Source: an uncultured bacterium | Lineage (GTDB): Bacteria; Planctomycetota; UBA1135; GCA-002686595 | Assembly: GCA_913058555.1 (NCBI GenBank) | Contig: CAJXRJ010000107.1 | Coordinates: 1 to 14,265 of the forward strand | DNA: 14,265 nucleotides | Direction: 5' to 3' | Shown here: one piece after another, positions 1 through 5,892 of the stretch | How positions within the stretch are numbered: position 1 is the first letter of the stretch | How the letters are laid out: each line of letters starts with the position of its first letter | Notes under the pieces: generated by a model | What the model was told of the DNA's origin: nothing | Seen by the model: only the letters and a program-made list of their open reading frames with translations | Databases searched by the model: none | Translations under genes and position numbers: made by a program

Positions 1-1312
1 CCGGCAGGCCCAAGCACCGCGCCGCGTAGAGGAACGCCAGGGTCTCCGCCACCGTGGACGCCGCCACAAGCCCCACCGCGATTCCCATGGCCCCGAATTG
101 TCCGAGGGCCGCGAAGAGCGCGACCATGAGCAACTGACCGAAGAGCGCGAAGTGAAACAGCTGCTTGACTCGCCCAAGGGCCATCAGCACGGGAGACGTG
201 ATGGACGCGAGGGACATGACGATGCCATAGAACGCGAGGACTTGAACGATCGGCGCCATGGTCACCCATTTCGCGCCGTAGACGACGGTCACGAAGTCCT
301 CGGCCGTGACCGCTAGTCCCACGGAGATCGGCACCGTGACAAGCGCCACATTCGATACAGCCGCAACCACAGCTTTCCGCATGGCGGCGGGGTCGTCCTG
401 GATCTTGGCGAGCGCCGGGAAGGTCACCCGGAGAATGATCGAGAAGATCGGCTTCGAGGTCGTCGTACAGAGGTTGTAGGCGTTGCCGTAGACGCCAAGG
501 GTCGAGCCGTTCAAGAGCCGCCCCACCACCATCTTGTCCACGACCTTGTTGGACGCCTGAAGCAGCGAGTTGCCCCAGAGGTAGCGTCCGAATCCGAACA
601 GCTGCCGCGCCGCTGCCCAGTCGAACAGGAAGAGCGGGCGCCACCCTGCAAGCTTCACGATCAGAAGCGTCTGTGCCAAGCGGCTACCGAGGGTGCCAAT
701 GATGATCGACCAGGCCCCGAAGCCCATCCACGCAAAGGCGATCGAGAGGACCGCGTGCAGCACGATCCCCACCATCTCGCCGGTGGCGATGAGCCCGAAC
801 TCCAATCGCTTCTGCAGGATCGCGGTGGGCGTCGTCGAGAGCGCCTCGATCAGGAGGAGTGCAAAGACTCCGCGAAGGATGGGGCTGAGCCCCGGCAGCT
901 CGGGGAAGTACGACGCCGCGTGGGGCGCCATGAACCAACCGAACAGGAACATGACGGCGTTGAGCGCGACCACGACCCAGAACATGGTGCTGGCGAAGAG
1001 CCGCTCCTCGTCTTCATCAAGCCCCTTGCGCTGGACGAATGCCGGCCCAAAGCCGATGTCCCGCAGGGCCTGGAAGGCGAGGATGAACGCCATGGCCATC
1101 GTGACGAGGCCAAAGTCCAGCTCCGTCAGGATGCGCGCCAGGATCGCCGTGGTGCCGAGCCGCGCAAAGCGGAAGAACACCATCGACAGAGACGTCCACT
1201 TCAGTCCTGACTGGACCTTGGCGGCGTCTTCACGCGGGGGTTTCCCTTGTTCTTCGCGGCCGCCCGGCTGGGCGGGGGGCGGCGGTCCGGCAGGGACCGA
1301 TGGCTGATCCAC
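1..1312 (-). CDS. Wzx-type polysaccharide flippase, C-terminus off window
   Basis: The 437 visible residues form a polytopic inner-membrane protein of the MATE/MOP polysaccharide-transporter type (Polysacc_synt_3, WzxC/AmsL-like), expected to flip lipid-linked oligosaccharide repeat units to the periplasm. After a Pro/Gly-rich cytosolic N-terminus of about 38 residues comes a family-typical entry into the first helix (GLKWTSLSMVFFRFARLG). A conserved loop follows (ALRDIGFGPAFVQRKG), then many hydrophobic helices. The segment GFGRYLWGNSLLQASNKVVD and the GRLLNGSTLGVYGNAYNL region are also characteristic of the family. The start is inferred to be GTG at 1312, the only start codon between an in-frame stop upstream and the first helix; no good Shine-Dalgarno is visible. 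It begins 13 bases after the CpsD-like gene ends, in the same direction, so it is probably cotranscribed. The family usually has about 450-500 residues, so little is missing. Confidence 0.88.
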   Translation of the reverse strand, partial: MDQPSVPAGPPPPAQPGGREEQGKPPREDAAKVQSGLKWTSLSMVFFRFARLGTTAILARILTELDFGLVTMAMAFILAFQALRDIGFGPAFVQRKGLDEDEERLFASTMFWVVVALNAVMFLFGWFMAPHAASYFPELPGLSPILRGVFALLLIEALSTTPTAILQKRLEFGLIATGEMVGIVLHAVLSIAFAWMGFGAWSIIIGTLGSRLAQTLLIVKLAGWRPLFLFDWAAARQLFGFGRYLWGNSLLQASNKVVDKMVVGRLLNGSTLGVYGNAYNLCTTTSKPIFSIILRVTFPALAKIQDDPAAMRKAVVAAVSNVALVTVPISVGLAVTAEDFVTVVYGAKWVTMAPIVQVLAFYGIVMSLASITSPVLMALGRVKQLFHFALFGQLLMVALFAALGQFGAMGIAVGLVAASTVAETLAFLYAARCLGLP

Positions 1313-1325
1313 GGGCGGTGGGCGC

Positions 1326-2033
1326 TTATCTGCGTCGGCCTTGGAGGAAGCTGAACTCCGACTCGTGGCGGTTCAGCACCGTGCCCAGGATTGGCACCCG
1401 GGCGTTCTCGATTAAGTCAGCGAGCTCCACGGTCTGGCTCTTCAGCGAGACCCGCGACTGGAGCACGATCACCGCGGCGTCCACGAATCCAAGGAGCCCG
1501 CGGGCTTCGCGATACTCGATGAGCGGCGGTGCATCGAACAGCACGAAGCGCGCTTTCGTCATGAGGCTCTGCAACAGGTCCTGCGCCCCGCGCGTGGAGA
1601 ACTCGCCAGCGATCGCCGGCCGCGGCGATCCTCCGGGGAGCAAGTGCAGGTCGGGGGAGCCGGGCACGTCGCGAACCGCGGTCTCCATTTCCGTGTGCCC
1701 CAGGAGAAGGTCCGAGAACCCAGGCGTGCTCTCGGTACCGAGGTACGCCGCCGCCGCGGGCGCCCGCATGTGGGTCTCGACCATCATCACGTTGGCTCGC
1801 ATGTTGCGGGCCAGGGCCGCGGAAGTGGCGGCCGTCATGAGCGTCGTGCCCGCTTGGTTCTGTGGGCTCGTGAAGAGCACGCGCACGTGCTTCTTGCCCT
1901 CAGCAAGGGATGCGATCTGGGTCCAGATCGAATCCACGAGGGGCGCGACCACCTCGAGCTGATCCTGGAGGTCGCCCGCCAAGGCGTGGCGGGGGAGCGT
2001 GGGCTGCGAATGGTCCGTTGGCGGTTTCGACAT
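1326..2033 (-). CDS. CpsD/CapB-like P-loop protein of the BY-kinase family, degenerate ATP site
   Basis: This 235-residue protein has the fold and position of a bacterial tyrosine kinase (CpsD/EpsG type) that normally partners a Wzz/GumC protein. Residues 48-220 carry the expected order of motifs. The Walker A position reads SPQNQAGTT (56-64), where the usual form is SxxPGEGKST, so the catalytic Lys is Thr63. Walker A' reads MMVETHMRAP (83-92), where the usual form is LLVDADLRRP. Walker B (FVLFDAPP, Asp167) is intact. The tail NRHESEFSFLQGRRR has no tyrosine cluster. The start is ATG 2033: AAGGAG lies 10 bases upstream inside the end of wzz, and the gene begins two bases after the wzz stop. 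The frame stays open upstream to 2432, but that extension is a shadow of wzz. Likely role: non-catalytic or altered regulator of polymer length. Confidence 0.85.
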   Translation of the reverse strand: MSKPPTDHSQPTLPRHALAGDLQDQLEVVAPLVDSIWTQIASLAEGKKHVRVLFTSPQNQAGTTLMTAATSAALARNMRANVMMVETHMRAPAAAAYLGTESTPGFSDLLLGHTEMETAVRDVPGSPDLHLLPGGSPRPAIAGEFSTRGAQDLLQSLMTKARFVLFDAPPLIEYREARGLLGFVDAAVIVLQSRVSLKSQTVELADLIENARVPILGTVLNRHESEFSFLQGRRR

Positions 2034-2035
2034 GG

Positions 2036-3709
2036 CTAGGCGGCTCCTTGTTGACCGGCGGCGGGCGTGTGGTTCACGCCCTTGAACCCTGGTTTGTGGG
2101 AGAGGTCCGGCACCGAGCAAAGGACGCGCAGGCCAAGCTGGTTCTCGACCGTTTCGGCGTAACGGACGCGGCGCTCGAGGAGCTGGCGAAGCACGGCGAG
2201 GCCGAACGCAAAGGCGAGCCCACCGGCGAAGCCCATCATCAGCGGTTTGCTTCGCTGGGGCCCGTCCTTGTCCTTCGGCAAGCGCGTCGCACGGAACACG
2301 GCGAGGTTGGAGACCTCTTCCTGGTCCATGATCGCAAGGCTCGAAAGCGTGCGCTCGCTGGCCGTGATCTGCTGGTACTTCTGGTTCAGGGTCTGGACGT
2401 TGGCTTCGAGCTGCATGTGGTCCACGCGGCACTCCTCCATCGTCTGGCGCCTTTGCTGCAGGTCCTTGATCTGCTCGCGCACGACATCCATCTGCGCGAT
2501 GATGCCCTGGAGTTCACCTTTGGCGGTGCTGAGCAACGTCTGCGTGTTCGTCACGGCCTCGTTCGCGTCGTTGGCAAGCGCCATCAACGCAGACGAAGCG
2601 CCAAAGCGATCCGTGTTCTCAAGCTTCTGGATGAGCAAGTCTCTCCGGGCTTCGAGCTTGCCCTTCTCCTTCAGGCTGAGCGTGCCGGGAGTCACGATAC
2701 GATCGATCTCCTGGATCCCTTGAAGCACCTTCGCGAGGTCCCCTTGCAGGGAGATGAACTCAGGGTTCAACGGACGGTTTTCGTCGTCTTCAGATTCCCC
2801 CTCGTCGCCGCGTAGGCCGAGCTCTTTCTCAAGGCTCTCCACGGTCCCGAGAAGTCGCTGGCGGTCCTGCTCTAGCTTGCTTTCCAGCAAGGTGTTTTCG
2901 CGGATCTGATCCTGGCAAGCGGCGAAGTCCGCCTCCACATCCCAGAAGCCGCACTGCTGCTTGAACTCAGCCGCCTTCTTGCGGGCCACCTTCAGCTCTT
3001 GGAATACGTCGCCCTTGTTGCCTTGAAGCGTGAGGAGCTGCTTCTCGGCCTGGAACTGCTCCAGGTGACGCGACCGCATCTGGCGCACGATCTCGTCGCC
3101 GATCGTCTTGGCCTTCGCCGGGGACGAGTCCTTGTAGACGATGTTGATGATGTTCGTGCGGCGGACGTTTCTGATCGTCGTGTTGGCGATGAGCTTGTTC
3201 ATCGCCCCTTCCCGCGCTTCGGGGGTGACGCCGTCCGGGCATGGGTCGTCAAGTCCTTTGAGGTGGATCAACCCCGCCTGAAGGCGATGCATGAACCGCG
3301 CAGGCGTCGAGGTGTACTCGTTGTCCCCGGACTGGGGATCGGCCACGCGCAGGATCTCCTCGGCGCCGATTTGCTCCACGACGCGCTCGTAGATGATCGG
3401 ATCCTTTAGAAGTTCAAGCTCCTCCTCGATGGCCGCCGACATGCCGCCGCGGAACTCGGTTAGCTCCACGCCGAACACGTTCTCGTCGGTGATTGCCTGG
3501 CGCGCACTCGCCCTGAAGATCAGCTTGCCGGTGACCGAGTAGACGTTGGGCTGCGCCGCACCGGCGATGAGCCCGAGGAAGCCGCCGAGGATCGCAAGGC
3601 CCACGATCTGACGTCGAAACCGCGCCGCGGCGTAGAGAACCAGGACCTTCAGATCGAAGGGGTTCTTGGGTTCGTCCTCGGTGAGGCGAGCGTGTGCGAA
3701 GTCGTCCAC
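2036..3709 (-). CDS. Wzz/GumC-like polysaccharide chain-length (PCP) protein
   Basis: A 557-residue polysaccharide co-polymerase that would span the inner membrane twice and control polymer length or export with Wza. Residues 17-34 are a basic cytosolic lead-in, and residues 35-52 form the first helix (QIVGLAILGGFLGLIAG). The Wzz periplasmic domain follows, with a conserved 'IEEELELLKDPIIYERVVEQ' block. Long charged heptad-rich stretches (about 215-300 and 320-470) are predicted coiled coils. The second helix is at about 491-511 (MMGFAGGLAFAFGLAVL), preceded by a proline-containing segment typical of the family. Only about 45 residues follow and they contain no ATPase, so the kinase-like domain is the separate downstream gene. 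The start is GTG at 3709; no clear ribosome-binding site is seen, and no ATG lies nearby upstream in frame. Confidence 0.9.
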   Translation of the reverse strand: MDDFAHARLTEDEPKNPFDLKVLVLYAAARFRRQIVGLAILGGFLGLIAGAAQPNVYSVTGKLIFRASARQAITDENVFGVELTEFRGGMSAAIEEELELLKDPIIYERVVEQIGAEEILRVADPQSGDNEYTSTPARFMHRLQAGLIHLKGLDDPCPDGVTPEAREGAMNKLIANTTIRNVRRTNIINIVYKDSSPAKAKTIGDEIVRQMRSRHLEQFQAEKQLLTLQGNKGDVFQELKVARKKAAEFKQQCGFWDVEADFAACQDQIRENTLLESKLEQDRQRLLGTVESLEKELGLRGDEGESEDDENRPLNPEFISLQGDLAKVLQGIQEIDRIVTPGTLSLKEKGKLEARRDLLIQKLENTDRFGASSALMALANDANEAVTNTQTLLSTAKGELQGIIAQMDVVREQIKDLQQRRQTMEECRVDHMQLEANVQTLNQKYQQITASERTLSSLAIMDQEEVSNLAVFRATRLPKDKDGPQRSKPLMMGFAGGLAFAFGLAVLRQLLERRVRYAETVENQLGLRVLCSVPDLSHKPGFKGVNHTPAAGQQGAA

Positions 3710-3787
3710 AGTGCTTTGGGGAGTGGCCAGGGGATGGATCGGCGAATCAACCCGGGAGACCCGTTCGATCCAGACGCGGCGATTCTT

Positions 3788-3820
3788 GGGGCGAGCGCCC
3801 CGGGAATCGTGTCCCGGGGC
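3788..3820 (-). promoter_or_regulatory. Two overlapping GC-rich hairpins in the wza-wzz spacer
   Basis: Bases 3797-3805 (GCCCCGGGA) pair perfectly with 3812-3820 (TCCCGGGGC) around a six-base loop. A second stem, GGGGC (3788-3792) with GCCCC (3797-3801) around GAGC, shares 3797-3801 with the first, so the two cannot form together. They sit in the spacer transcribed between wza and wzz, about 80 bases before the wzz start. There is no U-run, so a classical intrinsic terminator is unlikely. An attenuator, an mRNA processing or stability element, or chance pairing in GC-rich DNA are all possible. Confidence 0.4.
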
Positions 3821-3827
3821 CCGAATT

Positions 3828-3881
3828 GAGGGAGCCCAAATAGAGGGAGCCCAAATAGAGGGAGCCCGTATAGGGGGAGCC
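3828..3881. repeat. 15-bp tandem repeat, about 3.6 copies
   Basis: The unit GAGGGAGCCCAAATA occurs at 3828-3842 and identically at 3843-3857. At 3858-3872 it recurs with CAAA changed to CGTA, and a decayed fourth copy begins at 3873. It lies just after the wza stop in the untranslated spacer before wzz. The unit is a multiple of three and reads AQIEG/ARIGG pentapeptides on the plus strand, but no convincing plus-strand gene exists there. Confidence 0.8.
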
Positions 3882-3886
3882 TGGGA

Positions 3887-4621
3887 TCAGATCTGCGGGA
3901 AGATGTTCGGCAACGGGATCATACGACGCACAAATTGATCGAGCTGGATCGCGACGTGATCGACGTTCGTATTCGGGATGAATAGGATGTCACGGTTCTG
4001 CAGGTAGACGGTTTCTTCCGTGTCCCAATGCCTGCGCCTGGCGTCGATCTTCCACGCGATCTGCTTCTGCTCTTTGTGGTCCCAACGGATCAGGAGGGCA
4101 TTCGAGAGCCACGCCGTCCGGGTCGAGGGGCCTCCCGCGCGTCCGAGGGCGTCCACGAGGGACAAGTGCCCATCGGGGGGGATAGGGACAAGCCCGGGCT
4201 GAGCGACTTCGCCAAAGACCGTGACCGTGCGGGGCGCCTGTTGGGCGATCACCACGCTCAGGGTGGGCTCCTCGTCGAGCAGGGATGCGTAGCGGCCAGT
4301 CAGGATCTCGTCCAGGACCGACGGCAGGAGCCCGGCGGCGGGCAGGTCGTCGAGGCCGATGAAGGACGCGCGACCGTCCGCCTGGACGCGCACGTCCTGG
4401 TTGAGCTGGAATGCGGGATCGTTGGTAACGCCACCGACGCCGGGGGCTTCGGCGGAAATCAGCCGGACCTGGATGAGGTCCCCTGGCTCGATCACGTCCT
4501 CTCCCTGGCGTAGGGTGGCGTTGACGATCGGAGCCATCTTGGCCAGGTTGGGCCCTTTTGCCGTCGAGCAGCCGGTAGCAAGGACGGCCAGGGATACGAG
4601 GAGTGCTGATCGGAGGAACAT
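3887..4621 (-). CDS. Wza-like outer-membrane polysaccharide export lipoprotein
   Basis: This 244-residue protein is expected to form the outer-membrane exit pore for capsule or exopolysaccharide. Starting at ATG 4621 gives a textbook lipoprotein signal (MFLRSALLVSLAVLATGC), with the lipidated cysteine at residue 18. The frame stays open to a GTG at 4714, but that would bury the signal peptide, so 4621 is preferred despite a weak ribosome-binding site. Residues about 40-125 match the Poly_export domain (VIEPGDLIQVRLIS, then a VQADGRASFIGLDD-type block). Residues about 130-200 look like an SLBB domain (TVTVFGEVAQPGLVPI, then LSLVDALGRAGGPS). The C-terminus (VDHVAIQLDQFVRRMIPLPN) resembles the membrane-spanning helix of Wza. 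It is followed by the repeat/hairpin spacer and then the chain-length gene. Confidence 0.9.
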   Translation of the reverse strand: MFLRSALLVSLAVLATGCSTAKGPNLAKMAPIVNATLRQGEDVIEPGDLIQVRLISAEAPGVGGVTNDPAFQLNQDVRVQADGRASFIGLDDLPAAGLLPSVLDEILTGRYASLLDEEPTLSVVIAQQAPRTVTVFGEVAQPGLVPIPPDGHLSLVDALGRAGGPSTRTAWLSNALLIRWDHKEQKQIAWKIDARRRHWDTEETVYLQNRDILFIPNTNVDHVAIQLDQFVRRMIPLPNIFPQI

Positions 4622-4767
4622 GGGGATCGCCGTGCTGGTGGGTGCCAGATGGGTCGGGATGGGCAGAATGGGTCTGAAGACGGGCGGGGACACACCCGTC
4701 TCCCTCTTCGACACATCTGGCCCCGGGCATTAGTCGGGGCGCCCGCTCCCTTCCCAGACTTCCCGCG

Positions 4768-5889
4768 TTACTTCGCCGGCTCCGCCAATCCCCTGGCGGC
4801 TCCCGTCCGGACGCCCTCGAGCACGCCCCCCTTCCCGATGATCAGGGTCGTGGGGATAGGAAGACGCATCAGGTCGACCACCGTATCGAAGCCGTCCTCG
4901 TTGACGCCCTCCTCCATGGAGAGGAAGAAGGCCGGGAACTCCGCCCGGTGACGGGCCAGCAGGGTCAGCGCTTTCTGCCTCTCCTTCGGGATGTCGACGC
5001 TCAAGGCGAAGATCCTCGCCCCTTCCCGGTGCTGCTTCGCGAGGCCGGGGAGCTTCTCGATGCAGGGGCGGCAATAGCTGGCCCAGATTTCGAGCTGGAT
5101 AGGCCCGTCCTTGGTGAGCTCGACCGGATCCAAGGCCGTCAGCTTGCCCGAGCGGTCCTCGAACTGGAGCTTTGGCATCTTGGCGCCGCGGGTCATCTTC
5201 AGGCCGGGCGGAAGCGGGTCCGCGAGGGTGAACGACCCATGACGTGGCCGGAGCTCGGCCTTGCCCGTGCCGCGAATGAGGCGCGCACGCCCGCCGGAAG
5301 CGATCGACCCAAAGTCCTCGAGGTCGCCGCCCGGCCAGAGCACTTCCACCCGGGCCTTCTTGGCGTCCCCGAGCCCAAAGACGAGGGAACCGGCTTGGCT
5401 GGAGGCGTAGCCGGACCCGCGCGCAAGGACCTGGGCCGTCACCTGGCTGCCGAATCGCACGCGCACGATGGCCCCGATCGACTCCCCACGGGCGCCCTCG
5501 GAAGGCGTCACGGGCTCGAGGCAAAGAAAGCCCTCGTCCCCGGGATCCACGTCGCTGCGGAACAGGTGGTGCCGTTCACGCTGAATGTTGTGCACGAAGA
5601 AGTCTTCGTCCCCATCGTCGTCGAAATCCGCCGCGAGGAGCGCTCGGCCGTCCAGGGGCGAATCGGCGTTCGAGACATCCGAGACATCCACGAGCCCGCC
5701 GCCCGTGTTGAGGAAGAGCTTCGTTCGCTCGCCCCCATTGAAAGAGAACCCGCGCCGATACATCTCGCGCGCCCAGGGATGCATGAACCCCTCCGACTCT
5801 TCATCGTGACCAGGATGCTCGCTGACGTCCGGAGCGTTCTCAGCTCCCTCAAGAAGGGTTGTCGCCACCACGTGGCGCCAGAACGCGCT
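4768..5889 (-). CDS. C-terminal part of FG-GAP/ASPIC-TlpA fusion lipoprotein, in frame after a TGA
   Basis: These 373 codons continue, in the same frame and without any other stop, the reading frame that ends at the TGA at 5890-5892; numbering below is for the joined 979-codon product. Residues 607-614 (SAFWRHVV) continue the CRTAC1-like core. A last calcium-binding-type FG-GAP motif (ADFDDDGDEDFF) is at 693-704. The ASPIC/UnbV domain covers about 726-812 (SIGAIVRVRFGS, then SLVFGLGD and VEVLWPGGDL). A TlpA/thioredoxin-like domain covers about 844-977, with WASYCRPC (Cys879, Cys882) and a cis-Pro loop (RLPIPTTLII, Pro952). A stand-alone gene starting at GTG 5871 is unlikely, because it lacks a ribosome-binding site and would start inside a conserved block. 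A 6-bp hairpin (4720-4740) without a U-run follows the stop. The product should act at the outer membrane or periplasm. Confidence 0.85.
   Translation of the reverse strand, partial: SAFWRHVVATTLLEGAENAPDVSEHPGHDEESEGFMHPWAREMYRRGFSFNGGERTKLFLNTGGGLVDVSDVSNADSPLDGRALLAADFDDDGDEDFFVHNIQRERHHLFRSDVDPGDEGFLCLEPVTPSEGARGESIGAIVRVRFGSQVTAQVLARGSGYASSQAGSLVFGLGDAKKARVEVLWPGGDLEDFGSIASGGRARLIRGTGKAELRPRHGSFTLADPLPPGLKMTRGAKMPKLQFEDRSGKLTALDPVELTKDGPIQLEIWASYCRPCIEKLPGLAKQHREGARIFALSVDIPKERQKALTLLARHRAEFPAFFLSMEEGVNEDGFDTVVDLMRLPIPTTLIIGKGGVLEGVRTGAARGLAEPAK
5860..5880 (-). promoter_or_regulatory. Hairpin just downstream of the in-frame TGA, SECIS-like in placement
   Basis: On the minus strand CGCCAC (5877-5872) pairs with GTGGCG (5868-5863) around the loop GTG (5871-5869). 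It is extended below by a G.A mismatch and two more pairs (U5880-A5860, G5879-C5861). The stem begins about 10 bases after the TGA and the apical loop about 19 bases after it, with a G at the loop's first position. That spacing and the loop G agree with the loose consensus known for bacterial SECIS elements. The sequence also encodes the conserved WRHVVA block, and short GC-rich stems arise often by chance, so this is only compatible, not diagnostic. Confidence 0.3.
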
Positions 5890-5892
5890 TCA
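5890..5892 (-). other. In-frame TGA at codon 606: possible selenocysteine or other recoding site
   Basis: The codons read GGC GAC ACA TGA AGC GCG TTC TGG CGC, that is G-D-T-stop-S-A-F-W-R. The frame is open for 605 codons before and 373 codons after. In related CRTAC1-like proteins, as I remember them, this stretch reads roughly D-x-C-S-x-F-W-R, which puts the TGA on a cysteine position. TGA is used as a normal terminator by the SDR gene (9332-9334) and the S1 gene (10513-10515), so a genetic code with TGA reassigned genome-wide is ruled out. Alternatives are a base error (TGC or TGG to TGA) or a recent nonsense mutation. Confidence 0.5.

Noticed and set aside
2034..2432. N-terminal extension of the CpsD-like gene to a start at 2432
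   Set aside because: The extra 133 residues are Arg/Pro-rich shadow of the wzz coding sequence. The ATG at 2033 has a good ribosome-binding site and gives a family-typical N-terminus.
3828..3881. CRISPR array
   Set aside because: The 15-bp units are directly adjacent with no spacers between them, and no cas genes are nearby; it is a simple tandem repeat.
3666..3938. Plus-strand gene coding AQIEG pentapeptide repeats
   Set aside because: The peptide repeat is a by-product of the 15-bp tandem repeat; the frame overlaps the starts and ends of wzz and wza on the other strand and has no other support.
4768..5871. Independent gene starting at GTG 5871
   Set aside because: There is no ribosome-binding site, the start would fall inside the conserved FWRHVV block, and the frame is identical to that of the preceding 605 codons.
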